NCBI RefSeq assembly: GCF_024802625.1
Contig: NZ_CP103371.1
Coordinates: 744,001-808,000, forward strand
Direction: 5' to 3'
DNA length: 64,000 nucleotides
From: Massilia sp. H6
GTDB taxonomy: Bacteria; Pseudomonadota; Gammaproteobacteria; Burkholderiales; Burkholderiaceae_D
In this document: one piece after another, positions 25,098 through 35,903 of the stretch
How positions within the stretch are numbered: position 1 is the first letter of the stretch
Layout of the letters: every line of letters starts with the position of its first letter
The notes under the pieces: generated by a model
What the model saw: the letters and a program-made list of their open reading frames with translations, nothing else
Told to the model about the DNA's origin: nothing
Databases searched by the model: none
Translations under genes and position numbers: made by a program

Positions 25098-28000
25098 TCA
25101 GCGGCAGCGCTCCCGTACCTCCCCGCACCCGGCCGGCGCCGGCGCATTGCCGTGCCGCCGCGCCAGTTGCGCGCACAGCGCCTCGACATCGATCGCGCCA
25201 GCTTCGCTACGCGCCGCTTCGGCCGCACCGCCCAGCGCGCACTCGCCGACGTACTGCCCCAGCGCGCGGTAGCTTTCGAACTGCGTCTCGTCGAACCACT
25301 GGTCTGCCGTGCTTTCGTGCGGATAGGCGGGATGCACCTTGCGGTAGTTGAGCAGGTCGGCGTTTTCGCGGCCGACGATGGCCGGTTTCAGGTACAACAA
25401 GGTGCCGTCGGCGCCGCCCGGGTCCAGCTGGCTGTAGCGCACGGTGCCGACCGCGCAGCTGGCGCCGCACAAGCCTTCGCCGCCGCGCTGGGCAAGCTGG
25501 GAGACATCGAGGTCGATGCGTACGTGCAGGTCGGTCGCGCACTTGCGGATCGCGTTGCCGAGGTCTTCGAAGGAGAGCGCGCCGTCGCTGGCCACGTCGA
25601 CCGCGATGATCAGGCGGCAGCGGCGCCGTACCAGTTCGTAAATGCCGAGGTTGTCGAAGTGGCCGCCGTCGGACAAGTAGACATAGCTGGCGTCGGCGTT
25701 GGTCAGGCCAAACAGCTCGGCCAGCAGGCTGAACAGGCCCACCGGGGGCGATGATTGCTGCCACGCGGCCTTGCGTGGGTTGGGGCACCAGCGGCCCAGG
25801 CGCACGTTGAACATCGTCATCAAAAAGTTCAGTGGCGGCGACGAGTGTGCGCCCATGTTCGGGCTGGCCGCAGCGCCCGATACCGCCACCGCCATGCCCA
25901 GCCGCACGCCGGCGTCGTCGTCGGCGCCGGGGCCCGCGCGCGAGGCATACAGGTCGGTCGGCCGGTAGCAGCCGCGCCCGGAGTCGCCGCTCTCGGCTTG
26001 CTGCGGCAGCTCGAAGCCGCAATAGCGCGGCGTGAAGGTAAACGAGGCCGCCTTGCGGGTGCGCCAGGCAAGTTCCTCGCCGCCCACCAGGTTGAGCGAG
26101 GTATTGATGATGTGGCAGGGGCGCTGCTGCTTGAGGTCCTGGAGCAGCGGGTCGTCGCCGGGATCGAATCCGGTAAACGGATGCGGATTGCGCGCGCGGC
26201 TGCTGGCGCCGAAATAGGCGCGCACCAGCCGGTTGCGGTAGAGCATGTAAAGCGAGAACTTGTTGATGTCGACCCGCCAGCCGAGCAGCAGGGCGGCCAG
26301 CAGCAGGCCGCCGAACGCAAGCGCCAGGCGCGTGCCGCTGGTGGCCAGGGTGGCGCTGGCGTGGGCGCCGTAGACGCAGACCAGCGTGACCGGGCCGCGG
26401 CAGTCGATGGTGGGCGGCGCCACCGCCAGCTGCACCACGGTACCGAGCAGCGCGAAGACGCCGGCCGTAAACATATAGGGCGCCAGCCGTGCGGCCAGGT
26501 CGAGCCGCCAGTCGGCGCTGCGCATGCCGGTCGCGCTGCCGCTGCCGGCCTTCAGGCCGAACCAGGTCACCGCCAGCCAGCCGAGCACGGTGGTGACATG
26601 TCCCCAGGGGTCGTAGGTGAGCCAGGCCCAGTGCAGCAGCGGCCCCAGAAAGAAAGCGATGCCGAACATGGTGACCCAGGCCAGCGCGAAGATCCAGGCC
26701 CAGGCGCCCTGGCGGCTCCACCATTCGCGGCTGGCGTCGCTGTACATGCGCCCGATCAGGCCGATCATCAGGGTCATGGTGCTGGCAAACAGCGCCATCA
26801 TCAGCGGCATGCCGAAGGTGGTCAAGGCAATGGCGTTGTTAAGCACCGGGTGCGTGGCCGGCTCCGGCAACAGCGCCAGCCCGAGCAGCAGCAGCACGGT
26901 GCCGAGGGTGAGCGCACCGATGGCGCACACCAGGTGCGCCAGGCCCTCGACCAATTCGTTGCGGGTGACATCGGCAGAAGGCCGGTTGGGCTGGAACCAG
27001 GCGGCTACGCCAAGCGCGACGGCGAACAGGAACAGCGCCGCGGCCAGCACCAGCAAGCCGGTCACCAGGTAGCCGCTGGTGGCCGGTTGCATTAGCTGCG
27101 CCACGAATGCCGGGGCGAAGGTGCAGGCCGCGGCGGACAGAATCGCCGCCACGGTAACCGCGCTGGCCGCGCAGGCCGTGTAGCCGGCGCGCCGGTAGGC
27201 GCTGGTGCGGTCGTGCGCCAGGTACCAGCCACAGGCCCACACCGCAAAATAGACGACGCCAGGCGCCAGCAGCCAGTAGGCGCGGCCCTGGAACTGGGCC
27301 GGCAGCATGCCCATTTCCCAGATCGGCGCGCCGCCATGGCGCCACAAGCCCACGCTGCCGAGAAATCCGGCCAGCAGCAGCGGCAGGTTGATCCACCAGA
27401 GGACCGCGCCTTGCGACAACGGAAAGCGCCGCAAGCCGCGCGAGCTGGAGGGCTTGGTGGAGATGCTCAGGGCAATGCCGAACACCGCGCACAGGAACAG
27501 CAGGGCGCCGATGATCCAGGCCACGTCGGCATAGGCGGCCCATTGGCCGCCCGGGCTGACGATGCGGTGTACCGCCCAGACGGCGGCGCGCGGCAGCAGC
27601 AGCAGGGCGCACAGCCAGGCCACCAGCATGGTCAGGTTCAGGCCCGTATTGCGTACATAGGTGCTGATCAGGGTCCAGGTATCGGCGCTGAACATGCCGC
27701 CGTGCGGCGACAGATAGTTGCTGTACTGGCGCAGGAAACGCAGCGCCGGCGCCTCGGGCGTGCCGGCGGACGGGGCCAGCATGGCTTCGACCGCGCCGAC
27801 ATTACCGCCTTGTTCGTGGATGCACTTGGACAGCCAGCCACCGATGAAGCCGCCGCCGGAGACGGTCGACAGGTAGTCGAGCTGGCGCAGCAACCCATGG
27901 CGCGCCATCGCCTGCAGCACGCCCAGGCCGAAGGTGGCGCTGCGTACGCCGCCGCCGGACAAGGCCAGGCCGACCAGGCCGGCCGCATGGGCGCGGCCCG

Positions 28001-28307
28001 GGAGTTCGCCCTGCGCGGCGGCCTCGAGGCTGCTGCCATATTGCGGACGCAGCAGGTCGAGCTCGTCGCGGAACACATCGTTGAACGTGGCGCCGCTGAC
28101 CGCGTCGAGCCGCCGCTGCGTGACATCGTCGAGCACGCCCAGGCCGGCAATGCCCTGGCGCCGGCGGAACTCGACGATGGCGTCGGCCAGGTCGGCGAGT
28201 GTCCAGGCATGCGCGGGCGGGCGGCAACCGGCAGCGTCGAGTTTGCGGCGCAGGTCGGCAAGCTGGGACGGCGACAAGCTGGCAGGGTCGATGGCGAACA
28301 CGCGCAC
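25098..28307 (-). CDS. Large patatin-like phospholipase with multiple membrane segments
   Basis: 1069 residues. The N-terminal patatin core has the oxyanion loop GGGVRSA (118-124) and nucleophile Ser150 in STVSGGG; the catalytic aspartate lies far away, in SDGGHFDNLG near residue 880. Between them, about residues 210-700, are many hydrophobic segments (for example LTMLVAWLCALLLLPRAAVW), so the lipase halves are split by a membrane domain. It is likely an inner-membrane lipid hydrolase. The start is GTG with a poor ribosome site, so N-terminal extent is uncertain. Long open frames on the opposite strand are composition artefacts. Confidence 0.85.
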   Translation of the reverse strand: MRVFAIDPASLSPSQLADLRRKLDAAGCRPPAHAWTLADLADAIVEFRRRQGIAGLGVLDDVTQRRLDAVSGATFNDVFRDELDLLRPQYGSSLEAAAQGELPGRAHAAGLVGLALSGGGVRSATFGLGVLQAMARHGLLRQLDYLSTVSGGGFIGGWLSKCIHEQGGNVGAVEAMLAPSAGTPEAPALRFLRQYSNYLSPHGGMFSADTWTLISTYVRNTGLNLTMLVAWLCALLLLPRAAVWAVHRIVSPGGQWAAYADVAWIIGALLFLCAVFGIALSISTKPSSSRGLRRFPLSQGAVLWWINLPLLLAGFLGSVGLWRHGGAPIWEMGMLPAQFQGRAYWLLAPGVVYFAVWACGWYLAHDRTSAYRRAGYTACAASAVTVAAILSAAACTFAPAFVAQLMQPATSGYLVTGLLVLAAALFLFAVALGVAAWFQPNRPSADVTRNELVEGLAHLVCAIGALTLGTVLLLLGLALLPEPATHPVLNNAIALTTFGMPLMMALFASTMTLMIGLIGRMYSDASREWWSRQGAWAWIFALAWVTMFGIAFFLGPLLHWAWLTYDPWGHVTTVLGWLAVTWFGLKAGSGSATGMRSADWRLDLAARLAPYMFTAGVFALLGTVVQLAVAPPTIDCRGPVTLVCVYGAHASATLATSGTRLALAFGGLLLAALLLGWRVDINKFSLYMLYRNRLVRAYFGASSRARNPHPFTGFDPGDDPLLQDLKQQRPCHIINTSLNLVGGEELAWRTRKAASFTFTPRYCGFELPQQAESGDSGRGCYRPTDLYASRAGPGADDDAGVRLGMAVAVSGAAASPNMGAHSSPPLNFLMTMFNVRLGRWCPNPRKAAWQQSSPPVGLFSLLAELFGLTNADASYVYLSDGGHFDNLGIYELVRRRCRLIIAVDVASDGALSFEDLGNAIRKCATDLHVRIDLDVSQLAQRGGEGLCGASCAVGTVRYSQLDPGGADGTLLYLKPAIVGRENADLLNYRKVHPAYPHESTADQWFDETQFESYRALGQYVGECALGGAAEAARSEAGAIDVEALCAQLARRHGNAPAPAGCGEVRERCR

Positions 28308-28449
28308 TCCGACGTAACACAGGGCAGGATGGCAAGGCCGGACGGTGAACAGCTGGTCCGGTTAGTCCAGTTCAGCACGCCGGCGAAGCGTGCGCTACCG
28401 TTTGCGTCAAGTGTGCGAGGTGCGCGCCTGCAAAAATCCCCAGGGCGCT

Positions 28450-29154
28450 TTATGCCTTGTCGACTTTCCCGCGAGGATGACGTCCTGTCTTGCCGCTACT
28501 GCGCTCACTGCCGGCCGGGTCGGCGCCACTGCTTGGGCCATGTTCTGGCGCGTCGCCCGCGCTGCCTGGCTCGGGAGCGCTGCTCGCGCCCCCGTCATCG
28601 GCCGCCGCATGCGTGCCGGGCATCGGAGTCGCACTTGTTACGGCTTGGCGGAACTGGTCTTGAAGCAAGTTCCACCATGCGACCGCGGCCGGCATGACAT
28701 TGGCGCTGTCCGCCGGATAACCGGCCGGGTTGGCCTGGTCGGCCTGCGCAGAATCGGCTGCGGCCGCCGCTGCCGAGGCGCTGGCAGGCGGGGACGATGG
28801 CGCGGGCTGTGCGGCCTGCGCGAAGAACTGGGCGAACGGCGCCGTCATGGCGGCCTGGTCGCCGCTGCGGCCCATGGCCTGGGTCATGCTGTCGCTCATT
28901 GCCTTGAGCGTAGCGAGGGTGCCGCGCTGGACTTCGAGCGCCTGTATGGTGCCGCGCAACATGCCGATGTTCAGGTTCAGCCACGATTCGACTGCCTTAA
29001 GGTCGGCGATTTTCTTGTCCAGGTCTTCGGTGGACAGGCTGGTGCCGGTGCCGGGCATCGCAATGCCGGGGATATTCATGCTGCCCCAGAGATTCTTTAC
29101 GAATTCCAGCGTATCGGTCATTCCGGCGGGGTTCGGCATGGGGGGCTTGAGCAT
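28450..29154 (-). CDS. phaM: PhaM-like PHB granule-associated protein
   Basis: 234 residues. The N-terminus resembles the PhaM family of polyhydroxybutyrate granules (DTLEFVKNLWGSMNIPG, KKIADLKAVESWLNLNIGML, QALEVQRGTLATLKAMS), then a long Ala/Ser/Pro-rich linker and a basic lysine-rich C-terminus (KTGRHPRGKVDKA) that in Cupriavidus PhaM binds DNA. Its role would be tethering PHB granules to the nucleoid. No pha synthase is in the window. Confidence 0.8.
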   Translation of the reverse strand: MLKPPMPNPAGMTDTLEFVKNLWGSMNIPGIAMPGTGTSLSTEDLDKKIADLKAVESWLNLNIGMLRGTIQALEVQRGTLATLKAMSDSMTQAMGRSGDQAAMTAPFAQFFAQAAQPAPSSPPASASAAAAAADSAQADQANPAGYPADSANVMPAAVAWWNLLQDQFRQAVTSATPMPGTHAAADDGGASSAPEPGSAGDAPEHGPSSGADPAGSERSSGKTGRHPRGKVDKA

Positions 29155-29285
29155 CGATATTCTCCGGTAGGGTAGACACCCTAGCGTAGCAGATAAATAA
29201 CACCCTCACCATGGCCTGCACAAGCCGGCCACCAGGCTCGGCGCGCCTGCCTGCAGCGGTGCGCCCGGCAGGCTACACTAGCACC

Positions 29286-30380
29286 ATGAGTTTTGCTTTC
29301 CTCCGACAGCGGCGCCGCCAGTTGGTGCTGGGCACGCTGGTCGTGCTGCTGCACTGGATGGTGCTGGGCTGGATCACCGTCGGCACCGGAGGCCGGGCAC
29401 TGCCGGGGCAGGGCAGCGAGGCGCTGGTCAGCCTGGCGCGGCTGTTGCCACCAAGTGCGGCAGTGCCGCCCGACCCGGTCGTGCCGCCCGAACCGAAAAT
29501 GGCCCAGCCAAACTTGCCCGACTTCGATCCATTGCCGTCCAACATGGTGGTCGCGGAGGCGGTCGGCGAGCCCCTGCCGCAGTCCGGCCCACCCGATGCC
29601 GCGCTCGCCGCCCAGGCGGTGGCGCCCCCGCCCGTCGAAGCCGCTACCATGGCAAGCGCCGACCCGGCGCCAGCGCCGGTGCCGGGCGACCCGGTGCGCC
29701 GCTACAAGATAGACGTGCCGCCCCCGGCCGACATCACGCTCGACGTCGCGCGCGTCGATGCCGACGGCACCCGCTGGAGTGGCCAGGCAATTCTGTCGTG
29801 GAAGCACGACGGCTCGGGCGCCTACCGGGTGCGGATCGAGGCCGGCATCGGTATCATGTTCGCGCGCGTGAACCTGGTGGTGCTCACCAGCGAGGGGCAG
29901 CTGGGCAGCGCAGGACTGGCACCACTGAAAATGACCGAGAAGCGGCGTGGCCGCGCGCTCACGGCCACCCATTTCGATTGGCCGGACAACAAGCTCACCT
30001 TCTCCGCGTCGCAGGCCAGCTACGTGCTGCAGCCAGGTGCGCAGGACAAGGCCACGGTGCCGCTGCAGCTGGCGGCCATCGCGCGCGGCGACCCGGCGCA
30101 GCTCGACGGCGAGATCGATATGTTCGTCGGCGAAGACCGCGACGGCAGCGTGTATTCGTTCAAGGCCGCCGGACTGGAACAGATCGACACCCCCATGGGC
30201 CGCCTGCACACCGTGCGCCTGACCCGTCCACCGAAGCCGGGCTCGTACCGCTCGCGGCTCGATATCTGGCTGGCGCCGGCGCATGGCTGGATGCCGGTGC
30301 AGATTCGTAGCAGCGAAGCCAATGGCGCAGTGACCACGCAAACGGTGAATAACATCGCCATGAACCCACCAGGATTTTGA
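29286..30380 (+). CDS. DUF3108 protein with N-terminal anchor and Pro-rich linker
   Basis: Residues of the first 30 positions form a membrane anchor (LVLGTLVVLLHWMVLGWITV). A Pro/Ala-rich periplasmic linker follows, then a DUF3108 beta-rich domain (WSGQAILSWKHDGSGAYRVRI to LHTVRLTRPPKPGSYRSRLD). Function is unknown; family members are periplasmic, possibly lipocalin-like. The ATG at 29286 is preferred to 29211 because it sits at the anchor. The next DUF3108 gene starts just after its stop, so they are coupled. Confidence 0.85.
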   Translation: MSFAFLRQRRRQLVLGTLVVLLHWMVLGWITVGTGGRALPGQGSEALVSLARLLPPSAAVPPDPVVPPEPKMAQPNLPDFDPLPSNMVVAEAVGEPLPQSGPPDAALAAQAVAPPPVEAATMASADPAPAPVPGDPVRRYKIDVPPPADITLDVARVDADGTRWSGQAILSWKHDGSGAYRVRIEAGIGIMFARVNLVVLTSEGQLGSAGLAPLKMTEKRRGRALTATHFDWPDNKLTFSASQASYVLQPGAQDKATVPLQLAAIARGDPAQLDGEIDMFVGEDRDGSVYSFKAAGLEQIDTPMGRLHTVRLTRPPKPGSYRSRLDIWLAPAHGWMPVQIRSSEANGAVTTQTVNNIAMNPPGF

Positions 30381-30381
30381 T

Positions 30382-31164
30382 ATGCATAGATCGACACTTC
30401 CACAACCGGGCCGCGGCTTGCTGCTCGCCCTGGCCACGACCATGGCCATGGGCCACGCCGCCGCGCAGCCGGTGCCGGAGGCGACGGCCGCCCCGGCAGC
30501 CATCAAGCGCCCGTTCGCGCTGCCGCCTTCGGCCGACCTGCACTACGAGCTGCAGGCGCGCCACCGCGGCTTTAACCTCACAGGCGACGCCATCGTCACC
30601 TGGCGCGCCGGCGCTGGCAACTACACCGCCAGCGCCGAATCGCGGGTGCCGGTGCTGGGCACCATCACCGACAATCGCAGCAGCGGAACGGTCGATGCCT
30701 ACGGCCTGGCGCCGGCCGAATTTCTTGAAAAGCGCTTGCGCAAAGACCCGGCCACGACCACCTTCGATCGCGACGCGAAAGCGCTGCGCTTTAGCCAAAG
30801 CAAGCAGGTGTATGCGCTCAAGGGCGGGGAACAAGACCGGGTCTCGATTACCTGGCAGCTGGCCGCCGTGGCGCGCGCCGCCGGTGAGCAGTTCAAGGCG
30901 GGGTCGGAGTGGCCGTTTTTCGTGGCTGGCCGCAACGACGCCGAGCGCTGGGTATTCAAGGTGGTGCGCCGGGAAAGCCTGCGCACCGGCCTCGGTGAGA
31001 TCGATACCGTCAAGGTGCTGCGCCAGCGGCTGGCCGGCAAGCAGGACCAGGTACTGGAAATCTGGCTGGCGCCCAAGCACGAGTGGTATCCGGTCAAGCT
31101 GCGCTACCAGGATGGCGAGAAAGAACAGATCGTGCAGACGCTGGCGACGCTGACCAAGCGCTGA
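30382..31164 (+). CDS. DUF3108 secreted protein
   Basis: 260 residues with a signal peptide ending AAAQ, then a DUF3108 domain (FNLTGDAIVTWRAGAGNYTA, VLGTITDNRSSGTVDAYGLA, LEIWLAPKHEWYPVKLRYQ) that parallels the preceding protein in its conserved IWLAPxHxWxPV motif. The two are tandem paralogues; one is anchored and one free in the periplasm. The start is 1 base after the upstream stop. Confidence 0.85.
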   Translation: MHRSTLPQPGRGLLLALATTMAMGHAAAQPVPEATAAPAAIKRPFALPPSADLHYELQARHRGFNLTGDAIVTWRAGAGNYTASAESRVPVLGTITDNRSSGTVDAYGLAPAEFLEKRLRKDPATTTFDRDAKALRFSQSKQVYALKGGEQDRVSITWQLAAVARAAGEQFKAGSEWPFFVAGRNDAERWVFKVVRRESLRTGLGEIDTVKVLRQRLAGKQDQVLEIWLAPKHEWYPVKLRYQDGEKEQIVQTLATLTKR

Positions 31165-31206
31165 GATGCTGTGAAGAGAAAAGAATGACTGGCATGGCAT
31201 GGCGTT

Positions 31207-31230
31207 GCGTGGGCAAGCTCTTGCCCACGC
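31207..31230. terminator. Convergent hairpin between the DUF3108 gene and katG
   Basis: GCGTGGGCAA (31207-31216), loop GCTC, TTGCCCACGC (31221-31230): a perfect 10-bp stem between converging genes. There is no U-run, so the role is probably termination or 3'-end protection in both directions. Confidence 0.5.
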
Positions 31231-31263
31231 GTTCAACCGGCGAGATTCACCGGTAGGCTAGCC

Positions 31264-33788
<2,525 letters not shown>

Positions 33789-35174
33789 ATGATCGACACC
33801 CTGGCCGCCGCGGCGCTAGTCCCGGACACCTTTGCACTGCCCCCCGAAGACGACCCGCTGCAGGCGCACTTCCAGCCCGGCGTGGCGCCCGACGAGATCG
33901 AGCAGGTGTATCACCTCAAACGCGCCCAGCCGATGTTGTCGGCGTTCACGGCGCTGTTCCATGGCTCCCAGGATGGCGTGCTGGTGCGCCTGCTGGTGCT
34001 GCGCGAGCTCGCTGGCGACACTGCCAGCCCGGCGTTTTCGCGCGGCGACATCAACAATAAACTGGCTTACCTGAGCGCCGAGAGCCTGGAAACGGTGCTG
34101 AACCGCCTGCGCAGCCACGGCCTGCTGGCCTGGGATGCCCCGGCCGCGGTCTACCGCATCACGCCACTGGCGCGCAATGTGCTGTCCGCGCTGGACACCC
34201 TGATTGCACTGGCCCAGCCAGATGAAGACGACGCCGAGATGGGCTTTTTGCTGTCGCAGGTGGCGGGCGCCCAGGCGGTGGGCGGCATCACGGTGGAACA
34301 ACTCAAGCACCTGCTGGGCCGCCTGGTGGAACTGACCGAGGAGTTCCGCGACGCGATCGCATCCGGCTCCGAATTCAAGTTGCGCACCTCGCAGGCAAAA
34401 TGGCACATGGCCTGCGACTGGGTCGAGAAGGGATCGGTGATCCTGCGGGCGATTACCTCGGACGAGCGCGCCGATGCCGCCACCCACAAGGCGGCGCAGG
34501 CGATCGGCCGCGCCCAGAGCGCGCTGCTGAACATGCAGGGCATGTTCTCGCGCGCCCTGAACCAGATCGAGCGCCAGCGTGTGCACCTGGGCCAGTCCGG
34601 CCTGTCGACCACCGACGTCAAGCGCTGGCTGCTGGCCCACGACGACCTGGCCGGCCTGGCGTCGGACGCGATCGACCGCCCGGTGGTGCCGCTGTTCGGT
34701 ACCCCGGCCGAGATGATCGACGTCGCCGAAACCGAACTGCTGCTCGAACGCGTCACTGCCAGCGGCCCCAAGGGCCTGCCGACCGGCCAGGATGCTCCCC
34801 TGAGCATCAACGACAACCCGGCAATGCAGGGGGAGCTCAACGACTGGATCAACAAGCTGGCCGACTTCGCCAACCTGGGCAACTTCCCCGAGTTTTCGGA
34901 CAGCGGTCCGAAGAAGGTCGCCCTGCACGAGTCGCTGCTGCCGGCCAGTTTCGCCGTCGCCTCTTACCGCGCCTCGCTGCTGCCGCTGCTGGGCGATGCC
35001 GCCGAGGCCAGCCTGCAGGGGGCGACTGCCGAACTGGCGCGCCTGCCGGTGCGCTTCGAGACGCAAGACGACATGATCGCCCTTGACGACCCGGAAGTGG
35101 CGGCCATGTCGATCGCCTCCCTCTCACTGAATCCAGATCCAGCCAGTCCTGAAAGCGTTACGAGCAATGAATGA
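33789..35174 (+). CDS. Condensin-like kleisin-type subunit (MukF/JetA-like)
   Basis: 461 residues, soluble. Residues about 40-135 look like a winged helix (FHGSQDGVLVRLLVLRELAG, INNKLAYLSAESLETVLNRL, GLLAWDAPAAVYRITPLARN), as in the N-terminus of MukF and JetA; the middle is helical and the C-terminus acidic, roughly MukF size (440). The assignment rests mainly on operon order and length, since primary sequence resemblance is slight. It overlaps the next gene by 8 bases. No name is given because the family is only inferred. Confidence 0.6.
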   Translation: MIDTLAAAALVPDTFALPPEDDPLQAHFQPGVAPDEIEQVYHLKRAQPMLSAFTALFHGSQDGVLVRLLVLRELAGDTASPAFSRGDINNKLAYLSAESLETVLNRLRSHGLLAWDAPAAVYRITPLARNVLSALDTLIALAQPDEDDAEMGFLLSQVAGAQAVGGITVEQLKHLLGRLVELTEEFRDAIASGSEFKLRTSQAKWHMACDWVEKGSVILRAITSDERADAATHKAAQAIGRAQSALLNMQGMFSRALNQIERQRVHLGQSGLSTTDVKRWLLAHDDLAGLASDAIDRPVVPLFGTPAEMIDVAETELLLERVTASGPKGLPTGQDAPLSINDNPAMQGELNDWINKLADFANLGNFPEFSDSGPKKVALHESLLPASFAVASYRASLLPLLGDAAEASLQGATAELARLPVRFETQDDMIALDDPEVAAMSIASLSLNPDPASPESVTSNE

Positions 35175-35895
35175 CGATGCACAAATCCTGATCGCGCGCC
35201 TGCTGACGCACCAGACCCTGCGCCGCGACGACAAGATGGTCAAGCGCGCGCTGTCGGACGAGCAGTTCCGCATCGAAGTGGACAAGCGCCTGCTGGAATG
35301 CGGCATGAAGCTGCTCGACAATGTCTACGCCGACCACGTCACGATCGCGCTGCACCGCAATGTCGAACCGAAGATCTTCGGCGCCAAGGACATCTGGCAG
35401 AACAATAACTTCGGCCTGACCCGCGACGGCGTGGCGCTCCTGGTGGTGCTGTGGGCGCAGATCATCCTGCCCAAGCGCGAGCGCCAGGAAACCCACACCA
35501 CCATCAACGACGAGCAGAACGACCTGTTCGAGAAAGATGCGCCGATCCCGCGCGCCGAAGACACCTCGATCGGCATCTCGTACACCGCGCTGCTGTCGGA
35601 CTTCGGCGACAAGCTGGGCAAGAAGACGCGGATGGACATGAATTTGGGTGTGCTGTCCAAGCTCGGCTTCATCGAGCGGCGCGGCGACGTCATCCTCGAA
35701 GGACCCTTGCTCGACCTGATGATGGACACCGATGTACTCAAGGAACGCATCATCAACGGCGCCTTGACCGATGTGTTCAAGCGCGCCCCGCTGGCGGCCG
35801 TCCCGCGCCGGGTGCCGCTTGAGGGCGATGCCGCCAACGATGCCATCGCCGACGCCACTGCCGACACCGGCGACAGCACCGAACCCCTGAATTGA
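35167..35895 (+). CDS. Condensin-like accessory subunit (MukE/JetB-like)
   Basis: 242 residues, close to MukE. A helical N-terminus (RLLTHQTLRRDDKMVKRALS) precedes a mixed region (LTRDGVALLVVLWAQIILPK) and a winged-helix-like C-terminus (LGVLSKLGFIERRGDVILEG). It overlaps the upstream gene by 8 bases and is followed 8 bases later by the SMC ATPase, a layout that implies a stable three-component complex. Function is inferred from this context. Confidence 0.6.
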   Translation: MNDDAQILIARLLTHQTLRRDDKMVKRALSDEQFRIEVDKRLLECGMKLLDNVYADHVTIALHRNVEPKIFGAKDIWQNNNFGLTRDGVALLVVLWAQIILPKRERQETHTTINDEQNDLFEKDAPIPRAEDTSIGISYTALLSDFGDKLGKKTRMDMNLGVLSKLGFIERRGDVILEGPLLDLMMDTDVLKERIINGALTDVFKRAPLAAVPRRVPLEGDAANDAIADATADTGDSTEPLN

Positions 35896-35903
35896 GATAG
35901 CCC

